Assembly (NCBI GenBank): GCA_045807945.1
Contig: JBJMGI010000108.1
Coordinates: 1 to 29,988 of the forward strand
Direction of reading: 5' to 3'
Origin: CAVQGF01 sp045807945
GTDB taxonomy: Bacteria; Acidobacteriota; Terriglobia; Terriglobales; Acidobacteriaceae
DNA length: 29,988 nt
The first letter of the stretch is position 1, and each line of letters begins with the position of its first letter. This document shows positions 1-7,486 of the stretch, one piece after another. The notes under the pieces are model-generated. The model searched no databases, was not told the origin of the DNA, and saw only the letters and a list, made by a program, of their open reading frames with translations. The position numbers were made by a program, and so were the translations under genes.

Positions 1-162
1 GAGCTTACCAAACGATGCGGCAGGGGTTTTCAGGGGCACATTTGTTACCTTCGGACACGCCCTTCAGTACAGCTTGGCGAACCAATCTCTGCACTCTGCC
101 CTGTGCATTCCAGAGTAGAATATCCATGCGTCACCTCCCCCGAAAGAAGCAAGAGAATCCCC

Positions 163-1656
163 ATGAAACGTGTCCCCAGCCTTTCGATGGTATTGCTGCT
201 TGCCGTCCTAGGCGCGCTCGCGCAGCAGCCACCCCCAGCCCTTTCGAGTGATGCTCGCCCTGATACCGGCGCGATGAATGCCGACGTTTACACCAACAAC
301 TTTTTCGGATTCAGCTACCGCGTGCCCGCGCAGTGGACCGGCAAAGCCGTCCAGCGTTCGCAACCCGGCCAACGTTTCTACCAGCTCTTGAGCGCTCTTC
401 CAGCCGCAAGCGCAGCCAGTATCCAGTACATGGGCATCCAGGCGGAAGACATCACCGCGCCCGTCGTGAAGACGGCTTCGCAGTTCATTCAGTCTTCGCC
501 CCTCGCTGGGAAGAATTCAGCATACGAAATGCTCGGCCCGGTGCGCGAGATGGAGATCGGCGGCCGCCACTTCGCGCGCGCCGATTACAAAACCAAGCCC
601 AGCGCAGACGATGCCGGTTTGACCATGTATCAGACGCAGCTTGTGACCGTGCTGCACAACCACGCCGTCACGCTGTCCTTCACTTCTGACAGTCAAGCCG
701 CGCTCGATCAGCTTGCGGCTTCGGCTGGCTCCATGGTGTTCTTGTCAGCGCCCGCTGCCGCGCCGATTCCTGCAGCGCCTGCGCCGCAACCCGTTGTGAC
801 CACTCCAGCAATTGCAGTGGCTGCACCTACTGCGGCTCCGGTGCTCGTTCCGGCACCCGCTAAGGCAAAGGCCGCGCCTGAAGTCACGAATGGCACCGTT
901 CAGGTTTCGTTCTCCGATGATCCTGCGCCTGCGAAAACAACCGTAAAGGCGGCCGCAGCGCCACAGGTGCAGACGCCCGCACCCGAGCCGGTAAAATCGG
1001 AGCCCGTTGCCGTACAGACGACTGCTCAGCCCGTCACGTTCAACCCGAAGCCAGAGCCCAAGGTCGAAGTCGCCGCTATTACTCCGGCGAGGTCGAAGCC
1101 TTCTGCCGGCATTCCGATCAACAATCTTTTGGCCAGCAATCCCGAGCCGGCTACGGTCGCAAAGAACGATGCGCCTGTTCTCAGCTCGCCCGCTCCGCCG
1201 CCGGTGACCACAACTGCCGAGACCTCCATTCCAGTGACGGCCGCGCCTGACCCTGCTCCCGCGAGTGCAGCTCTAGCGACTACTGCCGCCGCGGAAGTCG
1301 TCTCCGACAGCGCGGCTGCGGCCACCCTCGCCATCAGCGGTATCACCCGCGTCAGCGACACGCGTATGCGCCTCTCCGAAGAAGCGTTGAAGGAATACAT
1401 CTTCAGCAAGTCGCCGATGATCTATCCGCAGCTAGCCAAGCAGATGGGCGTGCAGGGCAACGTGGTCATGCAGGTTGTGATCACTATGGAAGGCCGCGTG
1501 AAGGAAGTGAAGGTCCTCAGCGGCGCGCCGCAACTGCAAGGCACCGCGGTCGATTCCGTGCGCAACTGGCGCTTCCTGCCGTATCTCGACAACGGACGCC
1601 CCATGGAAGTCGAGAGCCAGGTCACCATCGGCTTCAAACTCGGTGGCGGACGATAG
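163..1656 (+). CDS. Secreted TonB C-terminal domain protein with Pro/Ala-rich linker
   Basis: The 497-residue product starts at ATG 163, which gives a clean signal peptide (MKRVPSLSMVLLLAVLGALA); the upstream in-frame GTG at 103 would bury it. Residues about 40-190 form a globular domain (NNFFGFSYRVPAQWTG) resembling PsbP/DUF1795-type periplasmic folds. Residues about 195-410 are an Ala/Pro/Val-rich, low-complexity linker suited to spanning the periplasm or wall. Residues about 418-497 match the TonB C-terminal fold: YPQLAKQMGVQGNVVMQVVI, then an 'AVDSVRNWRFLPY' helix and a final strand. Canonical TonB has an N-terminal membrane anchor; here the N-terminus is a cleavable-looking signal peptide followed by a folded domain, so energy transduction as in E. 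coli TonB is doubtful. Acidobacteria carry many such TonB_C fusions. The domain calls are family knowledge; an envelope structural or protein-interaction role is inference. Confidence 0.85.
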   Translation: MKRVPSLSMVLLLAVLGALAQQPPPALSSDARPDTGAMNADVYTNNFFGFSYRVPAQWTGKAVQRSQPGQRFYQLLSALPAASAASIQYMGIQAEDITAPVVKTASQFIQSSPLAGKNSAYEMLGPVREMEIGGRHFARADYKTKPSADDAGLTMYQTQLVTVLHNHAVTLSFTSDSQAALDQLAASAGSMVFLSAPAAAPIPAAPAPQPVVTTPAIAVAAPTAAPVLVPAPAKAKAAPEVTNGTVQVSFSDDPAPAKTTVKAAAAPQVQTPAPEPVKSEPVAVQTTAQPVTFNPKPEPKVEVAAITPARSKPSAGIPINNLLASNPEPATVAKNDAPVLSSPAPPPVTTTAETSIPVTAAPDPAPASAALATTAAAEVVSDSAAAATLAISGITRVSDTRMRLSEEALKEYIFSKSPMIYPQLAKQMGVQGNVVMQVVITMEGRVKEVKVLSGAPQLQGTAVDSVRNWRFLPYLDNGRPMEVESQVTIGFKLGGGR

Positions 1657-1683
1657 CAAGCAAAGCCAACGAAGAAAGCTCAA

Positions 1684-1821
1684 GTGAAATCTCGCTTATT
1701 TAACGAGAAGGTTCCAATCCTGCTGTGGCCGATCTCATTCGTGCTGGCGATCCTGCTTGGGACTTTTAACGCTTTGATGTTTATCTTTTGGCGTTGCCGT
1801 CTCGCGCCTATCAAAGCCTAG
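1684..1821 (+). CDS. Putative 45-residue single-pass membrane protein
   Basis: A short frame starts at GTG 1684 and ends at TAG 1819-1821, 27 nt after the TonB_C gene. The product begins MKSRLFNEKVPILLWPISFV and continues with a hydrophobic stretch (residues about 10-36), then Arg/Lys-containing ends, so one transmembrane helix with a cytoplasmic basic N-terminus is likely. A purine-rich AAGAAAG lies about 7 nt before the GTG. No family is recognised. Support is a plausible ribosome site, a coherent hydrophobic profile and the position behind a co-directional gene. A chance frame in a 550-nt intergenic region cannot be excluded. Confidence 0.4.
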   Translation: MKSRLFNEKVPILLWPISFVLAILLGTFNALMFIFWRCRLAPIKA

Positions 1822-2074
1822 TAAACAGATTCTCACCGTAGCTTTGTCGTCGCGAGCGCGAGGAGCGAGCTGCTGAACCGGCGAGCGTCACAGGCCCATA
1901 GGGCCGGAACAGAATAGCCCAGGGCGTGAGCCCTGGGTGGGCGAACCGAATGCAGTCTTCCACTCTGCTGAAGGCATGCGCGCAGCGAAGCGGAGCGCAG
2001 ACTAAAATGCCCGCGAAGAAGCAACAACTCCCCTGAAATCACTACTTTCCAAGCCTCTCCTGAGAAGCAATTCG
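1822..2074. repeat. Intergenic region with dispersed-repeat character and a GNRA hairpin
   Basis: The stretch between the small membrane protein and the gyrB promoter shows no convincing gene. It holds GC-rich repetitive sequence (AGCGCGAGGAGCGAGC at about 1855-1870 and GCGCAGCGAAGCGGAGCGCA at about 1980-1999) around a perfect hairpin at 1918-1937. Such composite intergenic repeats are common in acidobacterial genomes. No coding frame here has a ribosome site or a recognisable product. Confidence 0.4.
1918..1937. repeat. Perfect 8-bp hairpin with GTGA (GNRA) loop
   Basis: CCCAGGGC (1918-1925), loop GTGA (1926-1929), GCCCTGGG (1930-1937). The arms are exact complements and the loop is a GNRA-class tetraloop on the + strand RNA. 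No U-tract follows, so it is not a standard intrinsic terminator. It may be the core of a REP-like dispersed element. Confidence 0.6.
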
Positions 2075-2083
2075 TGCTATAAT
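2075..2083 (+). promoter_or_regulatory. Extended -10 promoter upstream of gyrB
   Basis: TGCTATAAT is a perfect -10 hexamer (2078-2083) with the TGn extension that compensates for a weak -35; no good -35 is visible 17 nt upstream. Transcription would start near 2090, giving a leader of about 120 nt before the gyrB ATG at 2211. Confidence 0.6.
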
Positions 2084-2210
2084 CAGTAGTGCTCAATTCT
2101 GCCCTAAGTGACTGTAATATCAATACTTTAAAGTTAACGGGGAACTCTGCCGCCAGTGCGCGCGGCGAGCTCGATTTTTGTCTGAAATTTCTGGGAACAA
2201 ACGGGGTCTG

Positions 2211-4796
2211 ATGGCGACGAAAGAGGCAGCAGTGGCAACGGCGAAAGAAACGAAAACTAAAAAAGTTGCTGCAAACGGCGGCAACGGCGAGTACACCGCC
2301 GACGACATTAAAGTCCTCGAGGGGATGGAAGCCGTCCGTCTGCGTCCCGCCATGTACATCGGCTCGAACGGCGAGATGGGATTGCATCACCTCGTCTACG
2401 AGGTCGTCGACAACTCCGTTGACGAAGCGCTCGCCGGCCACGCCACCAAGATCGAAGTCACCATTCATATCGATAACTCCATCACCGTCGTTGATGACGG
2501 CCGCGGTATTCCCGTTGACGACATGGTCGTGAACGGAGAAAAACTTCCTGCTGCACAAGTCGTGCTCACTACATTGCACGCTGGCGGAAAATTTGATTCC
2601 TCGAACTACAAAGTTTCCGGCGGACTGCACGGCGTCGGCGTGAGCTGCGTGAACGCGCTCTCCCATCAGCTTGATCTCGAGATTTGGCGCGACGGACACG
2701 TTTGGGAGCAGACCTACTCCAAAGGCGCTCCGACGTCGAAGCTCAAGAAGACCGGCAACACCAAGAAGCGCGGCACCAAAGTCCACTTCCTGCCTGACAC
2801 GGAGATCTTCACCGCCACCGAGTACAACTTCGATACCCTTTCGCAACGGCTGCGCGAACTCGCCTTCCTGAACAAAGGACTCGAGATCACCCTGACCGAC
2901 GAGCGCTCTACCGACGCCAAGACCGGTGAAGCCAAGCGCAACGATTTCAAATATTCCGGCGGCATCGCCGAATTCATCAAGCACCTCAACCGCGGCAAGG
3001 CCGTGCTGCACGAGAAGCCGATCTACATGGAAGCCGAGCGCGATGGCGTCGCCATGGAGCTCGCGCTGCAATACAACGACGGCTACTCGGAAACCGTCTT
3101 CAGCTTCGCTAATAACATCAACACGGTTGATGGCGGTACACACCTCTCCGGCTTCCGCACCTCGCTTACGCGCACCATCAACTACGCGGGGCAGCAGCTT
3201 GGCTTGTTCAAAGACGTAAAAGAAAACCTGACCGGCGACGACGTTCGCGAAGGCCTCGTAGCCGTGGTCAGCGTGAAGCTTTCGCAGCCGCAGTTCGAAG
3301 GGCAGACCAAGGGCAAGCTCAATTCCGACATTGCCGGCGTGGTGCAGGCATTCGTCAACGAACGCCTGGGCGCCTTCTTCGAGCAGAATCCCACCGTCGC
3401 GCGCAAGATCATCAACAAGGCGATCGAAGCCGCGCGTGCGCGTGAAGCCGCGCGTAAGGCCCGCGATCTCACTCGCCGCAAGGGCGCGCTCGATGGCGGC
3501 GGACTCCCCGGCAAGCTTGCCGACTGCTCGGAACGCGATCCGCAGCGCTGCGAACTCTATCTGGTCGAGGGCGAATCAGCAGGCGGTACCGCCAAGCAGG
3601 GACGCGACCGCCGCACCCAAGCCATCCTGCCGCTCAAGGGCAAGATCCTGAACGTGGAGAAAGCCCGCTACGACAAGATGCTCGGCCACGAAGAAATTCG
3701 CGCCATGATCACCGCGCTCGGCACCGGCATCGGCAAAGACGATTTCGATACCTCGAAGCTGCGCTACGGCAAAGTCATCCTCATGACCGATGCCGACGTG
3801 GACGGCTCGCACATCCGCACGCTGCTGCTCACGTTCTTCTTCCGCCACATGCAGGAGCTGATCAAGCGAGGCCACGTCTTCATCGCGCAGCCGCCGCTCT
3901 ACAAGATCAAGAAGGGCAAGACCGAGCAGTACATCAAGAACGACAACGAATTCGTGAAGGTCATGGTGAAGCGCGCGTCGGACGGCATCGTGGTGCGCTA
4001 CGGCGAAGGCGCGGCCAAGCTCGAAGGCCAGCCGCTCACCAAGTTCATGACGACGCTCAACGATTACCTGGGCTTCTTCGACAAGGTGAACAAGCGCATC
4101 CGCGACGAGAAGGTCACTGAGCTGATGCCGCAGGTCGGGCTCTCGCAACGCGCCGACTTCGAAGGCGACAAGAAGAACCCTTCCACGAAGATCGCGAAGT
4201 TGCAGAAGCAGTTGGAGAAGCTGGCGAAATCGAACGGGGTGAAAGAAGTGAATCTCGAGTTCGATGACGAGCACGAGCTCTGGCAGGTCAGCTATACCGA
4301 TTCGCAAGGCGCCGAGCGAAGGATCAACTGGCAGCTGGTGTCCGCGCCTGAGTATCGCCAGATGATGGCGAAGTATAAGCAGATCGAGCCCTACATGGAG
4401 CCGCCGTTCGTCATCGAAGCTGTCGCCGCTCCTGCTGCGGAAGAATCAGGCGAAGCCGAGGGTGCTGACAAGAAAACCAAAGCCGCTCCAAAGGCGAAGA
4501 AGAAAGTGGAAGTAGAAGCGGTTGAAAAACACTCCGCTAAGGAACTCTTCGACCATGTCCTCGGCGAGGGCCGCAAGGAATATTCCGTGCAGCGCTACAA
4601 AGGACTGGGCGAAATGACCGCCGAGCAGCTCTGGGAAACCACCATGGACCCCGAGCGCCGCACGCTCCTTGAAGTGAAGGTCGAAGACATCGCCGAATGC
4701 GAGGCGATCTTCACCACGCTGATGGGCGAAGACGTGGAAGCGCGTCGCAAGTTCATCGAAGAGAACGCGCTGGACGTGAAGAACCTGGATATATAG
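2211..4796 (+). CDS. gyrB: DNA gyrase subunit B
   Basis: ATPase subunit of the type IIA topoisomerase that introduces negative supercoils. From ATG 2211 the product has 861 residues. The GHKL ATPase domain shows VYEVVDNSVDEALAG, DDGRGIPV (about residue 95) and KVSGGLHGVGVSCVNALS. The TOPRIM domain shows YLVEGESAGGTAKQGRDRR (about 453) and ILMTDADVDGSHIRTL (about 527, the Mg-binding DxD). The C-terminal RYKGLGEM is near residue 795. The protein is longer than E. coli GyrB (804) because of an insert-type domain after TOPRIM that ends in a Lys/Ala/Glu-rich tract (about residues 740-775, AAPKAKKKVEVEAVEK). The TTG at 2178 would add 11 residues, but ATG 2211 is a better start codon and gives the usual Lys-rich short tail. 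gyrA is not in the window. Confidence 0.97.
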   Translation: MATKEAAVATAKETKTKKVAANGGNGEYTADDIKVLEGMEAVRLRPAMYIGSNGEMGLHHLVYEVVDNSVDEALAGHATKIEVTIHIDNSITVVDDGRGIPVDDMVVNGEKLPAAQVVLTTLHAGGKFDSSNYKVSGGLHGVGVSCVNALSHQLDLEIWRDGHVWEQTYSKGAPTSKLKKTGNTKKRGTKVHFLPDTEIFTATEYNFDTLSQRLRELAFLNKGLEITLTDERSTDAKTGEAKRNDFKYSGGIAEFIKHLNRGKAVLHEKPIYMEAERDGVAMELALQYNDGYSETVFSFANNINTVDGGTHLSGFRTSLTRTINYAGQQLGLFKDVKENLTGDDVREGLVAVVSVKLSQPQFEGQTKGKLNSDIAGVVQAFVNERLGAFFEQNPTVARKIINKAIEAARAREAARKARDLTRRKGALDGGGLPGKLADCSERDPQRCELYLVEGESAGGTAKQGRDRRTQAILPLKGKILNVEKARYDKMLGHEEIRAMITALGTGIGKDDFDTSKLRYGKVILMTDADVDGSHIRTLLLTFFFRHMQELIKRGHVFIAQPPLYKIKKGKTEQYIKNDNEFVKVMVKRASDGIVVRYGEGAAKLEGQPLTKFMTTLNDYLGFFDKVNKRIRDEKVTELMPQVGLSQRADFEGDKKNPSTKIAKLQKQLEKLAKSNGVKEVNLEFDDEHELWQVSYTDSQGAERRINWQLVSAPEYRQMMAKYKQIEPYMEPPFVIEAVAAPAAEESGEAEGADKKTKAAPKAKKKVEVEAVEKHSAKELFDHVLGEGRKEYSVQRYKGLGEMTAEQLWETTMDPERRTLLEVKVEDIAECEAIFTTLMGEDVEARRKFIEENALDVKNLDI

Positions 4797-4822
4797 GTTT
4801 TTCCCTCGCAGGGATATTGAGA

Positions 4823-5629
4823 ATGCGCAAGATCGTACTTGTCTCGCTATTACTGAGCGCGATGTGCGCAGCACAGAAGACCGCCGCCAGCCTTTGGGGA
4901 GTTGTCGTCGATTCGAGAACGGGCGCAGTCGTCAGCCTCGCCGAAGTGACCGCGACTTGCAAGAACGTTGTCAAGAAAGAGACAACCAACAAGAATGGTC
5001 AATTCTGGTTTGAATCGCTTCCAGAGGATCCTGGGTGCAAGCTCGACTTGCGAGCGAGCGGCTTTCAGCCGCTCACTGTACAGCCTGTTCCGCTGATGTC
5101 TGGCTACACTGTTCCATTACACATCGCGTTGGCATTCGGGGCGGAGGCAATACCTGCCACTCCTCCTGTGCCCATTGTTAATGCGACTGGTGCCCTTCCG
5201 AGGGACAAGCCGTCTGCCATCATCGCCGCGGAAATGACCACTTCTGCCGGCGGACCGTTCGATTTTCCTGGCGATGTTACGGGCACAGTAGTGGGCGCGA
5301 GCGGGGCGGTTGTTGCGGGCGCGAGGGTTTCACTTGAAAGGAATGGCGATGTGAAGTCTGTGGTTACAAACGGCGAAGGTCAGTTCTGGTTTCCCATGTC
5401 TCGAGCCGGCACATACCGCCTGCTCGTAGCAGCCAAGGGTTACAAGACTGCACAGATTACGGGATTGGCCGTGGAAGGAGTGGGCTACTGCAAATCCCTC
5501 GCAACGCGAATTCAATTGAGAGCCGGCGATGAAGCGGCGATAGATGATTTTCATCCCCAAACCGTCAAGGTTGACTATTGCACGTTTGTTCGTGTGCCCA
5601 ATCTCGGGTCTGCTTTTACCCCGCATTGA
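4823..5629 (+). CDS. Secreted protein with two carboxypeptidase-regulatory-like repeats
   Basis: From ATG 4823 (AGGGA about 8 nt upstream, within a small TCCCT-CGC-AGGGA hairpin at 4802-4814) the product has 268 residues and a signal peptide (MRKIVLVSLLLSAMCAAQ). Two Ig-like beta repeats are visible. The first, about residues 24-95, has GVVVDSRTGAVVSLAEVTA, then a T.KNGQFWFESLP turn. The second, about 155-225, has GTVVGASGAVVAGARVSLER, then TNGEGQFWFPMS and GTYRLLVAAKGYKT. These are CarboxypepD_reg/CNA-B-type repeats, abundant in acidobacterial surface proteins and TonB receptors; here no catalytic or barrel domain is attached. It starts 26 nt after gyrB stops and may be cotranscribed. The cognate partner is unknown. 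Confidence 0.8.
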   Translation: MRKIVLVSLLLSAMCAAQKTAASLWGVVVDSRTGAVVSLAEVTATCKNVVKKETTNKNGQFWFESLPEDPGCKLDLRASGFQPLTVQPVPLMSGYTVPLHIALAFGAEAIPATPPVPIVNATGALPRDKPSAIIAAEMTTSAGGPFDFPGDVTGTVVGASGAVVAGARVSLERNGDVKSVVTNGEGQFWFPMSRAGTYRLLVAAKGYKTAQITGLAVEGVGYCKSLATRIQLRAGDEAAIDDFHPQTVKVDYCTFVRVPNLGSAFTPH

Positions 5630-5702
5630 TAATGGCTCTGCATCCTCAGCGGACAATTTGAGCGATATCGGCTAAAGTTCCGCGCTATGATGGGCGCGGC
5701 CA

Positions 5703-6785
5703 ATGCCCCGCCGCGACGAATCCGAGATCGACATCCGCTCCATCGCGATCTTGCTGATCGCTCTGTCGCTACCCGCCGCGGTTCCGGCTTCGGTGCGAAG
5801 CAGCCACGGCTCACATCCGCTATTCAGCGCTGCCGGTCTCAGCGCAAATCCGATCATCTTTCTTCCGCTGGCGATGGCCGCACTCATGGGCGCCCTCTGG
5901 TACCTCCAGGGACGCAGTCCGGCGATGGGCTCTATTCCCCCGCGCTACGAGCCCCCGCACGGTCTTTCCCCGATAGAAGCCGGCGTGCTGGTGGACGGAA
6001 GACTTGACCCGCGCGACGTTGTCGCCGGCATCGTGGACCTCGCTATCCGTGGATACCTCAGCATCGAGCCCATCCGCGACGGCGCGCACGCGACTACCGC
6101 CTCCGACTACCGCTTCCACAATCTTCGCAAGCCTGGCTGGGCCACCGAATTGCCGGATCACGACCGCTTCCTCATGCAACACCTCTTCGAAACGGAGAAC
6201 GAACCGCTGCTCTCCGCGCTGCGTCACGGACTGAACGACTATGTCTCACAGTTTCGCGACGCCATCTACGCCTCGCTCGTCGGGAAAAAACTTTTTCGGC
6301 TTGATCCGGACCTTGGCCGCACTATCGTCTGGGTCGGTGCTGGGGCGCTCCTTGTGCTCCTTGCGTTTATCGCGCAAGTCTTGGATCTCAAGCTCGCGGA
6401 CTCTCCCGTTCTTTACGGAGTCAGCTTTGCAGTCGCCGCTGGGATCGCTTATTGGATGGGCAGCCGTATCAGCTGGCGCTCGCCCGCCGGACAAATCGCG
6501 ATGCGCGATGTCCTTGGACTTCAAGAATTCCTCTACCGCGTTGAACACGACCGCCTGCGCCAGCTGCCACCGGAGGCTCTGGAGAAGATGCTGCCTTACG
6601 CGATGGCCCTCGGGGTCGAGGGCCATTGGGTCGGGGCATTCAAAGGACTCGTCGCGCCGTATCCCTGGTACACGCAGGCCGCCGCAGCCGTCGTTGCCGC
6701 CTCGTCGTCAGGCGATTCCGATCACGCCGACCTCCTGCTCATCGGCCTCGATTCCATGACAAAGATCGTTCTCCAAAGAAAGTGA
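5703..6785 (+). CDS. DUF2207-type membrane protein lacking the usual N-terminal domain
   Basis: 360 residues from ATG 5703. Hydrophobic segments lie near residues 11-30, 50-70, 195-222 and 230-252. Between the second and third is the family's hallmark: PPRYEPPHGLSPIEAGVLVD followed by GRLDPRDVVAGIVDLAIRGY. This matches DUF2207 membrane proteins, which usually have about 550-600 residues with a large extracytoplasmic beta domain first. Here that domain is replaced by a short signal-anchor-like N-terminus, and the Gly/Ser-rich C-terminal tail typical of the family is reduced to AAAAVVAASSSGDSD. The gene is intact over its length, so this may be a short subtype rather than a remnant. A TATGAT -10-like box (5686-5691) sits 11 nt before the start. 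Function is unknown. Confidence 0.7.
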   Translation: MPRRDESEIDIRSIAILLIALSLPAAVPASVRSSHGSHPLFSAAGLSANPIIFLPLAMAALMGALWYLQGRSPAMGSIPPRYEPPHGLSPIEAGVLVDGRLDPRDVVAGIVDLAIRGYLSIEPIRDGAHATTASDYRFHNLRKPGWATELPDHDRFLMQHLFETENEPLLSALRHGLNDYVSQFRDAIYASLVGKKLFRLDPDLGRTIVWVGAGALLVLLAFIAQVLDLKLADSPVLYGVSFAVAAGIAYWMGSRISWRSPAGQIAMRDVLGLQEFLYRVEHDRLRQLPPEALEKMLPYAMALGVEGHWVGAFKGLVAPYPWYTQAAAAVVAASSSGDSDHADLLLIGLDSMTKIVLQRK

Positions 6786-7145
6786 TTTAGCTCGGACGCT
6801 CCCACCCCACACGCCTCTGCAATCAATGCATTCCTCCACTTTTCAGAATCCCTCTTTGCATTCGGCGTAGATTCGCGAGCCAAGCTCGCGCAATCCGCTG
6901 AATCCACAGGGACTCTCTTCGGCATGCCGATTGCATTCCTCACCTTGCAGTCAGGGAGAGACTGGCAGCGCTCGGTCGATGGTAGCCATCCTCGGCTCTC
7001 CGATGTGCTCTCGATCGCGCTGCAACCGCCGGCAACCACTCGCGGTCACCCCGCCGGAGGCGTCGCACACCTGCCCGCCTCCGGGCTTACAAGTCCGGAA
7101 CATTGCGCCGCGGTGAGGTGTCCAATGTTTCAGGAGAAACGCAGC
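6786..7145. other. Structured intergenic/leader region
   Basis: No convincing gene lies in this 360-nt stretch. It holds a perfect hairpin CGCGAGC-CAA-GCTCGCG (6874-6890), a nested structure with outer arms GGAGAG (6955-6960) and CTCTCC (6996-7001) around GATGG-TAG-CCATC (6978-6990), and two overlapping hairpins at 7054-7099. It ends in a strong ribosome site before ATG 7146, so much of it may be a 5' leader. I do not recognise a known riboswitch class. Confidence 0.4.
7054..7099 (+). promoter_or_regulatory. Two mutually exclusive hairpins in a leader
   Basis: Stem 1 pairs CCGGAGGCG (7054-7062) with CGCCTCCGG (7076-7084), 9 bp around a 13-nt loop. Stem 2 pairs TCCGGGCT (7080-7087) with AGTCCGGA (7092-7099), 8 bp including one G-U. 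The arms share 7080-7084, so only one stem can form at a time. The start codon at 7146 and its AGGAG site lie about 35-47 nt downstream. A conformational switch is inference. Confidence 0.35.
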
Positions 7146-7289
7146 ATGAACAAGCGGCGCAACATTCTCTTCCTCATTGCGATTTTCGTCCTCTTGATAA
7201 TCAAAGCCGCGCATGCGCAGATTCAGCACCTTACAGCGAAGGCAGCAGTATTCAAGACACTGCCCACGGCGTCGCCACCACCGGCCTAA
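7146..7289 (+). CDS. Small secreted protein, probably the 5' part of a frameshifted gene
   Basis: ATG 7146 is preceded by AGGAGAAA (about 7131-7138), one of the best ribosome sites in the window. The 47-residue product starts with a classic signal peptide (MNKRRNILFLIAIFVLLIIK, then AAHA as cleavage motif). After the cleavage motif the frame gives only a short, unconvincing tail (IQHLTAKAAVFKTLPTASPP) and stops. The -1 frame from about 7217 instead continues with a well-formed segment ending at 7429 (separate entry). The gene is therefore either a 47-residue peptide or the front of a 94-residue protein broken by a one-base shift. No family is recognised. Confidence 0.5.
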   Translation: MNKRRNILFLIAIFVLLIIKAAHAQIQHLTAKAAVFKTLPTASPPPA

Positions 7290-7429
7290 TATTTGTCGCA
7301 CTCATCGGAGGTTTACTGGCGGCGATGCGCGTCCGCGCTACCCACCTTCGCCAGCAGCGCGACGAAGGCGGACCGCAACAGTTAGGGCTCTCGCAGCTCT
7401 CGGCCACTCGCGTGGAACGGCCACGCTAG
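7217..7429 (+). pseudogene. Out-of-frame continuation of the small secreted protein
   Basis: Read in the -1 frame from GCG 7215-7217, the sequence gives ADSAPYSEGSSIQDTAHGVA, then a hydrophobic helix TTGLIFVALIGGLLAAMRVR, then a polar tail ending at TAG 7427-7429. Joined to the signal peptide of the 7146 frame it makes a sensible exported, membrane-anchored protein with cleavage after AHA. The segment has no start codon with a ribosome site of its own. Causes could be a sequencing or assembly error, a real inactivating mutation, or recoding; no obvious slippery heptamer is seen at the junction. Confidence 0.45.
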
Positions 7430-7486
7430 AAATTTATTGCAAGTTCCTGTACAAAGGCCGTTCTTGCCAATAAGGGGATTTGCACA

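Noticed and set aside
1..162. Promoter or partial gene at the left edge
   Set aside because: TAGAAT at 116-121 has no matching -35, and the frames there carry no recognisable product.
1833..3143. Long minus-strand frame of 436 codons opposite gyrB
   Set aside because: It is a codon-bias shadow of gyrB; the product shows no recognisable domain and the + strand encodes intact gyrase motifs.
4797..4822. Terminator after gyrB (TCCCT-CGC-AGGGA)
   Set aside because: Only 5 bp with a 3-nt loop, no downstream U-tract on the + strand, and it contains the ribosome site of the next gene.
6786..7145. Known riboswitch (cyclic-di-GMP or cobalamin class) in the leader
   Set aside because: Hairpins are present but I could not match the conserved core bases of any class I know.
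6924..7289. 121-codon + frame beginning upstream of the small secreted gene
   Set aside because: The ribosome site and signal peptide sit at ATG 7146; the upstream part is structured, non-coding-looking sequence.
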